A DNA stretch of 64,000 nt from NCBI GenBank assembly GCA_041499965.1, contig JBGQLG010000007.1:8468-72467 (forward strand), read 5' to 3'. The notes under the pieces are model-generated. The model did no database searches, had not been told where the DNA came from, and saw nothing but the letters and a program-made list of their open reading frames with translations. A program made the position numbers and the translations under genes. Positions 25,367-33,319 of the stretch are shown here, in pieces (the stretch's first letter is position 1; each line of letters begins with the position of its first letter). Origin of the DNA: AR5 sp041499965. GTDB taxonomy: Bacteria; Methylomirabilota; Methylomirabilia; Rokubacteriales; CSP1-6.

Positions 25367-26650
25367 TCAGCGCACCATCCCCGCGCGGCGCGGCAGGAAG
25401 AGGGTGATCTCGGGGAACAGGATCAGGATGATCAGCCCCACGAACAACGAGACCAGGTAGGGCCAGTAGACGCGGAAGTGGCGGCCCACGCTGATGTCGG
25501 CGAAGCGCAGCGCCATCAGCAGGCCGACGCCGATCGGCGGCAGGAACAGGCCGATGCCGACGGCGGCGGTGAGGACGATGTTGAAGTGGATCGGGTGGAT
25601 GCCGATCTGCTTGGCCACGGGGAAGACGACCGGGACGAGGACGACCGCGGCCGGCAGCCCCTCCAGCACCATGCCGAAGGCGATGACGATGACCGACACC
25701 GCGAGCAGGAAGAGCGACGGCGTCGTCTGCAGCGGCCGCAGCACCTCGCCCAGCAGCGCGGGCACGCCCAGCATGCCCATCAGGAACTGGTAGACGCTGG
25801 CCACGGCGAGGAGGAAGACCACCGCCGCCGTCAGCAGCGCGCTGTCGTGGACGAGCACCAGCATCTCGCGCGGCCGGACGTTCTTGTAGTAGAGCAGCGC
25901 GGCCGCCACCGCGTAGGCGGCCACCAGGGCGCCGGCCTCGGTCGCGGTGAAGGCGCCGAAGAAGAACCCGGCCACGATGAGGACCGGCACCACCATCGGC
26001 ACCAGCGACGCCCGGACGGCCACGTTGAACTCCGCGGCGGTCGGCCGCTCGTCCTTGGGCCACTGCAGGCGATGGGCCTGGACGAAGACCACGACCATGA
26101 GGCAGGCGGCGGTGACGGCGGCCGGGATGAAGCCGGCCAGGAAGATGGCGACGACCGAGGTGTCGGTCACCTGCCCGAGCACGATCATGAAGATCGCCGG
26201 GGGCACCAAGATGCCCATGGCCGTCGCCGAGGCCACCAGCGAGGCGGCGTGCTCGCGGGAGTAGCCGGCCCGCAGCATCGGCGGCGTGAGCATGGCGCCG
26301 ATGGCCGAGACATCCGCGATGGTGGAGCCGGAGATGCCGGAGAAGAAGTACTCGGCCAGCACCACCGACAGCCCGAGGCCGCCGCGCACCCAGCCGATGA
26401 GCGCCCGGGCCAGGTTCACGAGCGCGTACGACATCCCACAGCGCTCCATGAGGCTGCCGGCGAAGACGAAGGTGGGAATGGCCAGCAGGACCCAGCTCTG
26501 CGAGCCGGCCACCAGGCTGGAGGGCAGCTTCTGCAGCGAGAAGCCGCCGGCCAGCAACCCGGCGAACCCGGCCAGCCCCAGCGCGAACACGATCGGCAGC
26601 GACAGTGCGGTGAGGACCAGGAACGTGACGATGACGATCGCGACGAGCAC
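25367..26650 (-). CDS. dctM: TRAP transporter large permease (DctM)
   Basis: 427 residues, about 12 hydrophobic segments, DctM family. Diagnostic segments are AIPTFVFAGSLMERCGMSYAL, SGISGSTIADVSAIGAM and GILVPPAIFMIVLG. It starts with GTG 26650, 3 bp after the DctQ stop. It forms the ion-driven channel of a tripartite organic-acid importer with DctQ (26654) and DctP (27304, divergent). Confidence 0.92.
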   Translation of the reverse strand: MLVAIVIVTFLVLTALSLPIVFALGLAGFAGLLAGGFSLQKLPSSLVAGSQSWVLLAIPTFVFAGSLMERCGMSYALVNLARALIGWVRGGLGLSVVLAEYFFSGISGSTIADVSAIGAMLTPPMLRAGYSREHAASLVASATAMGILVPPAIFMIVLGQVTDTSVVAIFLAGFIPAAVTAACLMVVVFVQAHRLQWPKDERPTAAEFNVAVRASLVPMVVPVLIVAGFFFGAFTATEAGALVAAYAVAAALLYYKNVRPREMLVLVHDSALLTAAVVFLLAVASVYQFLMGMLGVPALLGEVLRPLQTTPSLFLLAVSVIVIAFGMVLEGLPAAVVLVPVVFPVAKQIGIHPIHFNIVLTAAVGIGLFLPPIGVGLLMALRFADISVGRHFRVYWPYLVSLFVGLIILILFPEITLFLPRRAGMVR

Positions 26651-26653
26651 GGC

Positions 26654-27172
26654 TCAGTGCCCCTCGGCCGGGCCCGGCACCTTGCCGCGCCGGACGTCGT
26701 TCAGCGAGGCCAGGCTATAGACGACGATCAGGATGCCCCCCACCACGGAGGCCAGGTACAGCCAGCGCAGGTTGAGGTCGAGCGCGGGCGAGAACGACTG
26801 GCTGTTGAGCTCGCTCACGTTCCAGCCGAACACGGCGACCAGCGCGCCGAAGGTGGCCAGCAGCACGTACTGGCCGGCGAAGACGGCGCGTCGCACTGGC
26901 GGCGGGAAGCGGTCGATCACGATGGCGACCGCGAAGTGGGTGCCGCGGCGGATCCCGATGGCCGCACCGATGAAGGTCAGCCAAGCCAGCGCGTACTCGC
27001 CGATCTCCTCGACCCAGAAGAAGCGGACGGAGGGCAGGTCGAAGGTGGCGGAGAGCCAGGTGACGATGTAGCGCAGGAACACCCCGGCCAGCATGTCGAC
27101 CATGGCGACCAGCATCAGCGCGGTGAGCACGATGTGGGGAACCCACGCGACCGCACGGCCGAGGGCTTTCAC
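26654..27172 (-). CDS. dctQ: TRAP transporter small permease (DctQ)
   Basis: About 172 residues with four TM helices and the DctQ marker FFWVEEIGEYALAWLTFIGA and RRGTHFAV. GTG 27172 (VKALGRAVAWVPHIV) is chosen, since the open frame to 27244 would cover the divergent promoter. It is upstream of dctM in a two-gene unit. Confidence 0.88.
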   Translation of the reverse strand: MKALGRAVAWVPHIVLTALMLVAMVDMLAGVFLRYIVTWLSATFDLPSVRFFWVEEIGEYALAWLTFIGAAIGIRRGTHFAVAIVIDRFPPPVRRAVFAGQYVLLATFGALVAVFGWNVSELNSQSFSPALDLNLRWLYLASVVGGILIVVYSLASLNDVRRGKVPGPAEGH

Positions 27173-27180
27173 GCGCGCGG

Positions 27181-27264
27181 ATCGTAGACCGCCGGGCCGA
27201 GGCTTGTCAACGCCGCGGGGCGACGCGGGGCGGCTTGACAACACGCCGGCGATACCGCGCTATG
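27181..27264. promoter_or_regulatory. Divergent promoter region of dctQM and dctP
   Basis: TTGACA at 27235-27240 with GCTATG 18 bp downstream reads towards dctP. Its mirror, TTGTCAA at 27204-27210, gives TTGACA on the minus strand with TACGAT 18 bp beyond, reading towards dctQ. The two -35 boxes form an inverted repeat (TTGTCAA/TTGACAA, 24 bp apart), so a single regulator could control both units. Confidence 0.55.
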
Positions 27265-27303
27265 GGGGCGCCGTCAACGCCGCCCGCTCGGAGGACAGCG
27301 CAC

Positions 27304-28308
27304 ATGAGGACGTTCACCCGCTACGCGACCGCCGCGGCCCTGCTGCTCGGCCTGGTCCTGGCCGGCTCGGCCGGCCCGACGCCCACCCAGGCGCAGTCGC
27401 CGCGCAAGCTCGACCTGGCCCACATCATCGCGCCGCCCGAGTCGGGGGCGATCGGGTTCAAGTACCTGGCCGAGGAGGTCACCAAGCGCTCCAAGGGCAC
27501 GCTCAACGTGGTCTTCCACGGCGGCACGCTCCTCGGCAAGGAGCTGGAGATCATGGACGCGGTGAAGTCCGGCAACATCGCGCTCGGCACTCCGGTCGGC
27601 GCCGCCTGCACGGTGTTCCCCGAGATGTGCGTGTTCCTCACGCCCTACCTCGTGCGCGACTACAACCACGCCTACGCGATGTTCAACGGCGAGATCGGCC
27701 GCCAGCTCGACGAGACCTTCCAGAAGAAGTACAAGGTCAAGATCATCTACTTCTACGACTACGGGTTCCGCCATTTCTGGAACAACCGCAAGCCGATCGC
27801 CACGCCGGCCGACCTCAAGGGCCTCAAGCTGCGCGTGCAGCAGGGGCGCGTCTTCGCCGACACCGTCAACGGGCTGGGGGCCAGCGCGGTGCCGATGGCG
27901 TGGGGCGAGGTGATCCCGGCCGCTCAGCAGGGTGTGATCGACGGGGCCGACCTGCCGATCTACAACATCTACGCGCTGAAGGTCTACGAGGTGTCCAAGT
28001 ACGTCTCGATGACCTTTCACAACTACGGGCCCACGCTGCTGGTGATGAACCTCGACGTCTGGAAGAGCCTGACGCCCGAGCAGCAGCAGCTCTTCATGGA
28101 GGTCGGCCGCGAGGCGCAGAAGAAGGTCCGCGAGCTGACCGAGAGCGTCGACAACATCGCCAAGGCCAAGGAGATCCTCGAGGCCAAGGGCATGAAGGTC
28201 AACGCCGCCGACGTCGCCTCCTTCCGCAAGGTCGCCGAGGACAAGATCTGGCCGTCGTACAGGCAGCAGTACGCGGAGTGGTGGGACCGGGTGGCGAACG
28301 CGAAGTAG
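27304..28308 (+). CDS. dctP: TRAP transporter periplasmic receptor (DctP)
   Basis: 334 residues. The signal peptide ends AQA. The DctP fold shows KRSKGTLNVVFHGGTLLGKE, the substrate-contact Arg in LKGLKLRVQQGRVF and WGEVIPAAQQGVIDGADLPI. The helical C-terminus (VWKSLTPEQQQLFMEVGREA) is typical. ATG 27304. It is divergent from dctQM across a shared promoter region. The ligand is probably a carboxylate (conserved Arg), but which one is not readable. Confidence 0.9.
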   Translation: MRTFTRYATAAALLLGLVLAGSAGPTPTQAQSPRKLDLAHIIAPPESGAIGFKYLAEEVTKRSKGTLNVVFHGGTLLGKELEIMDAVKSGNIALGTPVGAACTVFPEMCVFLTPYLVRDYNHAYAMFNGEIGRQLDETFQKKYKVKIIYFYDYGFRHFWNNRKPIATPADLKGLKLRVQQGRVFADTVNGLGASAVPMAWGEVIPAAQQGVIDGADLPIYNIYALKVYEVSKYVSMTFHNYGPTLLVMNLDVWKSLTPEQQQLFMEVGREAQKKVRELTESVDNIAKAKEILEAKGMKVNAADVASFRKVAEDKIWPSYRQQYAEWWDRVANAK

Positions 28309-28369
28309 CGAGCCCGGCCGGCGCCGTGGCCTGAGCTCACCGGCGTCGGCCCGGGTCCGCTGCGCCTAT

Positions 28370-28398
28370 TTGACTATATAACTATATGGTCATATAGT
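28370..28398 (+). promoter_or_regulatory. Sigma-70 promoter with overlapping palindromic operator
   Basis: TTGACT (28370-28375), 17-bp spacer, TATAGT (28393-28398). The spacer and -10 are covered by an 18-bp palindrome, ACTATATGGTCATATAGT at 28381-28398, with perfect 8-bp arms. The AT-rich palindrome in a 70% GC genome is typical of an ArsR-family operator, and an ArsR gene is second in the operon. Confidence 0.8.
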
Positions 28399-28422
28399 GT
28401 GTTCGGGAGGAGCCGGGCACTC

Positions 28423-29718
28423 ATGGACACATTCACGGCGTCAGCGGGGACCTTGTCCGTCGACACCTTCCGGGCCGAGCCGGACGGCTGCCTGGGCTAC
28501 TTGGTGGTGGACGAGCACAGCCGCACGGCGATGGCGATCGATCCCCGCCTGGACCAGGTCGACCGCTACCTGGAGACACTCGGCGCACGCGGCCTGCGCC
28601 TGGCCTACGCGCTCGACACCCACACGCACGCCGACCACCTCTCCGGCGTTCGCCGGCTCGCCCAGCGCACCGGTGCCTCGATGCTCGCCCATGCGGCATC
28701 CAAGGTGACGGGCCCCGCCCGGCGACTCCCGGGCGGCGCCCGCCTCGAGCTCGGCGGCGTCCGCGTCGACGTCATGGACGCGCCCGGCCACACGCCGGAT
28801 TCGCTGGCGCTGCTGGTCGAGGGACACCTCTTCACGGGCGACGCGCTCTTTGCCGGCGGCGCCGGCCGGACCGACTTCATGGGGGGCAGCGCGTCGGCGC
28901 TGTTCGACACGCTGCGCACGTTCGAGGCGCTGCCGGCCGACACCGTGGTCCACCCGGGCCACGACTACGTCGGACGTCCGGTGACGACGATCGGGGAGGA
29001 GCAAGCGGGCAACTCCCTGCTGCGCGAGCGCGATCGGACGGCCTTCGTGGCCCGGCTGTCGACCAGGGCCGAGCCACCCGCCAACATGGCGGCGATCCTC
29101 CGTCACAACCTCGAGGAGGTCGACGCGGCGACCGTGGCACCGGCGGAGCTGCAGGCGTTGCGGGCCCAGGCCCCGGGTCCGTCGATCCTCGACGTCCGCA
29201 CGCCGCTGGAATTCGAGAGCGAGCACATCGAGGGCGCGCTCAACATCCCCCTGGGCCAGCTGGACAGCCGCCTCGAGGATCTCGCCGAGCAGCAGGACGT
29301 GGTGATCGTGTGTCGGACCGGCGTCCGGGCGACGATCGCGGCAGAGTCGCTGGCCCGGGCGGGGGGCCGGGCGCGGGTGCTCGACGGCGGCATGCTGGCT
29401 TGGCGCCGCGCGCGGCTGCCGGTCCGAGAGGGGCGCAAGCGGCTGGCCGTCGATCGCCAGGTGCAACTCATCGCGGGCTCGATGGTCCTCACCGGCGTGG
29501 TCCTGGGGACCTTCCTCAACCCCTGGTTCCTCGCGCTGGCCGCATTCTTCGGGGCCGGCCTCACGTTCGCGGGCGCCACGGGCACGTGCGGTCTGGCGCT
29601 GATCCTCATGAAGCTGCCCTGGAACCGGACGACACCGGCGCCGGCCGCGGGGGGCGCCGCGTGTGCGGCGGGCGGGGCGGCGGCGACGTGCGCGGCCCCG
29701 GCGGAGCCGCACCGGTGA
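28423..29718 (+). CDS. Persulfide dioxygenase-like metallo-beta-lactamase / rhodanese / membrane-domain fusion
   Basis: 431 residues, three parts. Residues 1-240 form a metallo-beta-lactamase domain with the ETHE1/GloB-like metal motif THTHADH, GDALF and HPGHDY. Residues 245-345 form a rhodanese domain with active-site loop CRTGVRA. Residues 350-405 form a two-helix DUF2892/YgaP-like membrane segment (LIAGSMVLTGVVLGTFLNPW). The tail is Ala- and Cys-rich. It would oxidise glutathione or protein persulfides to sulfite or move sulfane sulfur at the inner membrane. ATG 28423 has GGGAGGAG upstream. It is first in an operon with arsR and thioredoxin. Confidence 0.87.
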   Translation: MDTFTASAGTLSVDTFRAEPDGCLGYLVVDEHSRTAMAIDPRLDQVDRYLETLGARGLRLAYALDTHTHADHLSGVRRLAQRTGASMLAHAASKVTGPARRLPGGARLELGGVRVDVMDAPGHTPDSLALLVEGHLFTGDALFAGGAGRTDFMGGSASALFDTLRTFEALPADTVVHPGHDYVGRPVTTIGEEQAGNSLLRERDRTAFVARLSTRAEPPANMAAILRHNLEEVDAATVAPAELQALRAQAPGPSILDVRTPLEFESEHIEGALNIPLGQLDSRLEDLAEQQDVVIVCRTGVRATIAAESLARAGGRARVLDGGMLAWRRARLPVREGRKRLAVDRQVQLIAGSMVLTGVVLGTFLNPWFLALAAFFGAGLTFAGATGTCGLALILMKLPWNRTTPAPAAGGAACAAGGAAATCAAPAEPHR

Positions 29719-30062
29719 GCCCAACCCAGCGGAGCCGGAGCAAGCCCGTGCTGTCGCGCGAGGCCCTCGAGCTGCTCGCCACTCGCTTCCGCGCTCTCGC
29801 GGACGCGACGCGGCTGTCGCTCTTGCAGGCGCTGTTCGAAGAGGAGCGGACCGTCCAGGATCTGTGCGCCCTCACCGGGGCATCGCCGGCGAACGCCAGC
29901 AAACACCTGGCCCTGCTGTTCGAGCAGGGCCTCGTGGCGCGCCGCCGCGAGGGCCTGTTCACCTACTACAGGATCGCCGACGCGACGCTCGAGCGGCTGT
30001 GCCGGCTCGTGTGCGGCTCGCTCGCGGAGCGCCACGAGTCGCTGCGAGCCCATCTGGTTTGA
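29715..30062 (+). CDS. ArsR-family transcriptional repressor, probable sulfide/persulfide sensor
   Basis: 115 residues, winged-helix ArsR fold: ALADATRLSLLQALFEEERT, recognition helix ASPANASKHLALLFEQGLV, wing ARRREGLFTYYRIAD. It lacks the metal box ELCVCDL of arsenic sensors but has Cys51 (DLCALTG) and Cys96/Cys100 near the C-terminus, a pair that could form a sulfur bridge as in BigR/SqrR, though at different positions. GTG 29715 overlaps the stop of the enzyme gene, so it is co-translated. Its probable operator is the palindrome at 28381-28398 (autoregulation). Confidence 0.83.
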   Translation: MSPTQRSRSKPVLSREALELLATRFRALADATRLSLLQALFEEERTVQDLCALTGASPANASKHLALLFEQGLVARRREGLFTYYRIADATLERLCRLVCGSLAERHESLRAHLV

Positions 30063-30134
30063 CGTCGGCCCCGAGGCCCGGGACGCGTCGGGAATCCCCG
30101 ACCTGCAGGCGGCCGTCTCAAGAGCGCGGAGGAG

Positions 30135-30473
30135 ATGACGATGACGTCCGAGACAGCGACGATCGCGTTGACCGAGGTCGGATTCGACGAGGCGGTGGTG
30201 GCCCACCCGCAACTCGTCGTCGATTTTTGGGCTCCGTGGTGCGGGCCGTGCCGTGCCCTGGGTCCGGTGCTCGACGAGGTGGCGCGCGAGGAGGCCGGCC
30301 GGGTGGTGGTCGGCAAGGTCAACGTGGACGAGCAGCCGGGGCTGGCGGCGCGTTTTGGTGTCCGGTCCATCCCGACGCTGGTCTTCTTCAAGGACGGCCG
30401 GATCGTCGATACGGTGGTCGGCGCGGTCCCCAAGGCGGAGATCGCCAAGCGGATCGAGGCATTGCGGGACTGA
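30135..30473 (+). CDS. trxA: Thioredoxin
   Basis: 112 residues, canonical thioredoxin fold with the WCGPC active site (FWAPWCGPCRALGPVLDEV), the cis-Pro in SIPTLVFFKDG and the buried Asp (VVDFW). It would reduce disulfides, persulfides and sulfenates in the cytoplasm. ATG 30135 or 30141, after GGAGGAG. It is third in the persulfide operon, 72 bp after arsR, which supports a sulfur-stress role. Confidence 0.92.
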   Translation: MTMTSETATIALTEVGFDEAVVAHPQLVVDFWAPWCGPCRALGPVLDEVAREEAGRVVVGKVNVDEQPGLAARFGVRSIPTLVFFKDGRIVDTVVGAVPKAEIAKRIEALRD

Positions 30474-30479
30474 GCGTCC

Positions 30480-31409
30480 TCAGCCGCGGACGTCGAGCAG
30501 GTCGCGCAGGCCGTCGCCGACCAAGTTGATCGCCAGCACCGTCAGCGCCAGGAACATCCCCGGGAACAGGATGATCCAGAACGCCAGCTGCACGTAGGTC
30601 TTGCCCTCGGCCATGATGTTGCCCCACGACGGGATGTGGGGCGGCGTCCCCGCCCCCAGGAACGACAGGTAGGCCTCGAACAGGATGGCCGACGCCCCCA
30701 TGTAGGTGGCCTGTACGACCAGGGGCGCCACCAGCGCCGGCAGGATGTAGCGCACCAGGATCCGCGGCGTGCCGACGCCCAGCGCCCGCGCCGCCTCCAC
30801 CATGGTGTGCTCGCGCAGCGAGAGCACGGAGGCGCGCACCACCCGGATCACCCGGGGGATCTCGGGGATCACCAGCGCGATGACCACGTTGCGCACGCTG
30901 CCCCGCATCATCGCCATCAGCGCCAGCGCCAGGAGGATGGCTGGGATTGCCATGAGGCCGTCCATCACGCGCATCATCACCGTGTCGAGCCGCCGGTAGA
31001 AGCCGATCACCAGTCCCAGCGCGGTGCCCAGGGCCAGGCTCACCACCGAGACGCAGGCGCCGACCACGAGCGACACGCGGGCGCCGTACAGCGTGCGCGT
31101 GTACACGTCGCGGCCGAAGTGGTCGGAACCGAACCAGTGCGCCGCCGACGGCGGCTGCAGCCGCTGGATCGGCCGCATCTGCTGAGGATCACCCGTCCAC
31201 CACAGCGGCGCGAGCACGCCGCTGGCGAAGATCAGCAGCAGCACGACGAGGCCGGCGACGAACGTCGGCTGGCGCGCCAGGAACCGGCGGGCGCGCGACG
31301 CGTCAGCCCCCGGCGATCGACCTGAGCGATCGCCAACCGTTGGCGCGTCAGCGAGGAGCGCCCCGGCTTCGCCGGGGCGGAACGAAGGTTGGGGGGTGCT
31401 GGGGGCCAT
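30480..31409 (-). CDS. Dipeptide-type ABC transporter permease (DppC-like)
   Basis: About 309 residues. The DppC box HWFGSDHFGRDVYTRTLYGA, the EAA loop MVEAARALGVGTPRILVRYI and GDGLRDLLDVRG are clear. The first 35 residues are disordered. Both candidate ATG codons (31409 and 31436) lie in or between two copies of a GC-rich repeat (31353-31420, 31438-31510), so the N-terminus is partly repeat-encoded. It forms an orphan pair with the DppB-like gene upstream; no receptor is adjacent. Confidence 0.85.
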   Translation of the reverse strand: MAPSTPQPSFRPGEAGALLADAPTVGDRSGRSPGADASRARRFLARQPTFVAGLVVLLLIFASGVLAPLWWTGDPQQMRPIQRLQPPSAAHWFGSDHFGRDVYTRTLYGARVSLVVGACVSVVSLALGTALGLVIGFYRRLDTVMMRVMDGLMAIPAILLALALMAMMRGSVRNVVIALVIPEIPRVIRVVRASVLSLREHTMVEAARALGVGTPRILVRYILPALVAPLVVQATYMGASAILFEAYLSFLGAGTPPHIPSWGNIMAEGKTYVQLAFWIILFPGMFLALTVLAINLVGDGLRDLLDVRG

Positions 31410-31420
31410 GTCGGGGCCCC
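31353..31420. repeat. Dispersed double-hairpin repeat, copy 1
   Basis: A GAGGAGCG start, hairpin GCCCCGGC-TTC-GCCGGGGC, a G-rich spacer and a second element ending GGGGGCCATGTCGGGGCCCC. It lies inside the 5' end of the DppC-like gene. Related copies are at 31438-31510, 36816-36867 and 36881-36954. Confidence 0.8.
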
Positions 31421-31437
31421 TGCCCGAGCCCGTCATC

Positions 31438-31510
31438 GAGGAGCGCCCCGGCTCCGCCGGGGCGTGACGAGCACATGGGGGGTGTGGGGGGCCATGTCGG
31501 GGCCCCCCAC
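31438..31510. repeat. Dispersed double-hairpin repeat, copy 2
   Basis: Same order as copy 1: GAGGAGCG, hairpin GCCCCGGC-TCC-GCCGGGGC, then GGGGGGCC-N7-GGCCCCCC. It fills the gap between the two permease genes, ending at the DppB-like stop codon. Confidence 0.8.
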
Positions 31511-32451
31511 TAGTACCGAATCCTGGGGTCGAGGACCACGTAGAGGACGTCGACGACCAGGTTGATGAGCACGTAGACGCCGGAGACGACGAGCAGCACG
31601 CCCTGGATGACCGGATAGTCGCGCCGCACGATGGCGTCGACCGTGAGGCGGCCCAGCCCCGGCAGCGCAAAGACGCTCTCGGTCACGACGGCGCCGCCGA
31701 TGAGCAGGGCGAAGCCCAGCCCGATGATCGTCACCACCGGGAGCGAGGCGTTCTTGAGCGCGTGGCGCACGAGCACGTGGCGCGGCGCCAGCCCCTTGGC
31801 GAAGGCCGTGCGAATGTAGTCCTCGTCGAGCACGCCGAGCATGCTGGCCCGGGTCATCCGCGCGATCAGCGCCATGTAGACGACCGACAGCGTCAGGGCG
31901 GGCAGGATCAGATGGCTCAGGAACGGCCCCAGCCCGGCGGCGAGCGGAGAGTAGCCCTGCACCGGCAGCCAGCCGGCGGTGATGGCGAAGACGTAGACGA
32001 GAATGAAGCCGAGCCAGAAGGTGGGCATCGAGAAGCCGGAGACGGCGAACACCATCACCGCGCGGTCGAGCCAGGAGCCCTGGCGCCACGCCGCCACGAC
32101 CCCGATCGGCACGCCGGCGCCCACGCTGATCAGCATGGCGAAGAGCGTGAGCCAGATGGTGGTGGCGGCCCGCTGGCCGATGAGCGTGGACACCGGCAGC
32201 CCGGAGAAGATCGAGGTGCCGAGGTCGCCGTGCACGATGCGCCCGAGCCAGATGGCCACCTGGGTGTGGAAGGGCTGGTCGAGGCCCAGGCGCGCGCGGA
32301 TGCGCGCGATGTCCTCGGTGGTCGCGTAGTCGCCGGCGATGATGACGGCCGGATCGCCGGGGGTGACGTGCAAGAGCGCGAAGACCGCGATCGCCACCAC
32401 GCCCATGACGGGGACGGTGGCCACCAGGCGCCGAAGGACCTCTGCGAACAC
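31510..32451 (-). CDS. Dipeptide-type ABC transporter permease (DppB-like)
   Basis: 313 residues, six TM helices. Hallmarks: FAEVLRRLVATVPVMGVVAI, EAA-type loop GVLDEDYIRTAFAKGLAPRH, GGAVVTESVFALPGLGRLTV, end DPRIRY. ATG 32451. It is first in a two-permease unit without a receptor or ATPase gene in the window. Confidence 0.87.
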   Translation of the reverse strand: MFAEVLRRLVATVPVMGVVAIAVFALLHVTPGDPAVIIAGDYATTEDIARIRARLGLDQPFHTQVAIWLGRIVHGDLGTSIFSGLPVSTLIGQRAATTIWLTLFAMLISVGAGVPIGVVAAWRQGSWLDRAVMVFAVSGFSMPTFWLGFILVYVFAITAGWLPVQGYSPLAAGLGPFLSHLILPALTLSVVYMALIARMTRASMLGVLDEDYIRTAFAKGLAPRHVLVRHALKNASLPVVTIIGLGFALLIGGAVVTESVFALPGLGRLTVDAIVRRDYPVIQGVLLVVSGVYVLINLVVDVLYVVLDPRIRY

Positions 32452-32678
32452 TCAGCTCCTCCCTGCGACCGCTCCGAGGTCCTCCACGGCGAGGCCGAGG
32501 GGGGATAGTAGCACGCGCTCGGGGTGGCGGCCGCCCCGGGGCAGGAGTACACTCCGGTTGTCTGGTCGATCGGCCCATCGGGGCTCAATCAGCTATCAGA
32601 CCGCGTCACCGGTAGGGTCTTCCGCGTGCTGGGACGTTGCTTAGGGAAGCGGAAGGTCTGCTGCAAGGAGACGTGTTC

Positions 32679-33005
32679 ATGGCTCAGAAACTCTTCGTCG
32701 GTGGTTTGCCGTTCGCCACGTCCAACGAACAACTCCGCAACCTGTTCGCCGAGTGCGGCGAGGTGGCCTCGGCCACCGTGGTGACGGATCGCGATACCGG
32801 CCGCTCGCGAGGCTTCGGCTTCGTCGAGATGGCGACGCCGGAGGCGGCCGACGAGGCCATCAATCGGTTCAACGGACGCGACTACGAGGGTCGGCGGCTG
32901 CAGGTGGAGAAGGCCAAGTCGCCGTCCGCCGGTGGCGGCGGCGGCGGGCGCCCGGCCCGCGCGGCTGGCGGTGGCGGTCGCGGCGGCGGCGGCGGGCGCT
33001 GGTAG
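32679..33005 (+). CDS. Glycine-rich RRM RNA-binding protein
   Basis: 108 residues: one RRM (about residues 4-80) with RNP2 LFVGGL and RNP1 RGFGFVEM, followed by a Gly/Arg-rich tail. It is the bacterial Rbp type related to cyanobacterial cold-regulated RNA-binding proteins and binds single-stranded RNA. ATG 32679 has CAAGGAG upstream. The 227 bp before it is gene-free and may hold a promoter and leader. A GC hairpin at 33022-33053 follows. Confidence 0.92.
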   Translation: MAQKLFVGGLPFATSNEQLRNLFAECGEVASATVVTDRDTGRSRGFGFVEMATPEAADEAINRFNGRDYEGRRLQVEKAKSPSAGGGGGGRPARAAGGGGRGGGGGRW

Positions 33006-33021
33006 TCCACCGCGCCTGATC

Positions 33022-33053
33022 GCGGCGGCGCGGCCTTCAGGCCGCGCCGCCGC
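33022..33053 (+). terminator. Strong GC hairpin after the RRM gene
   Basis: A perfect 14-bp stem (33022-33035 with 33040-33053) with a 4-nt loop TTCA. No T tract follows, so it may act as an mRNA end-protector or a weak, possibly bidirectional, terminator between the convergent RRM and CDGSH genes. Confidence 0.6.
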
Positions 33054-33060
33054 ACGTTCG

Positions 33061-33255
33061 CTACTGAGCCTGGAAGCCCACCTTGTTGTGCGTGCCGTCG
33101 CAGAACGGCTTCTGCGCCGAGGCGCCGCAGCGGCAGAGTGCGATCTTCGGGCGTCCCGTCGTGTCGACCTTGTTGCCCTGCGGATCCAGGACCTCGACGT
33201 CGTCACCTTCGACCAGGTACGGACCGTTGGGCCTGATGCTGATCTTGACGGCCAT
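33061..33255 (-). CDS. CDGSH iron-sulfur domain protein
   Basis: 64 residues. The CDGSH signature CRCGASAQKPFCDGTH supplies three Cys and one His for a [2Fe-2S] cluster. The N-terminal strand region (VKISIRPNGPYLVEGDD) is typical of small bacterial mitoNEET-like proteins. ATG 33255 (MAVKISI) has a GGAGG site; the frame to 33300 is upstream leader. Role: redox or cluster transfer. Confidence 0.9.
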   Translation of the reverse strand: MAVKISIRPNGPYLVEGDDVEVLDPQGNKVDTTGRPKIALCRCGASAQKPFCDGTHNKVGFQAQ

Positions 33256-33319
33256 CCACGTGCCTCCTCGGAGGGATTGGAAACCGCCCCACCATAGCAC
33301 GGCGTTACACTGAGGCCCG

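Noticed and set aside
30300..30473. Second selenocysteine candidate at the thioredoxin stop
   Set aside because: No Cys or conserved tail surrounds the TGA and no hairpin follows. The protein already has full thioredoxin length.
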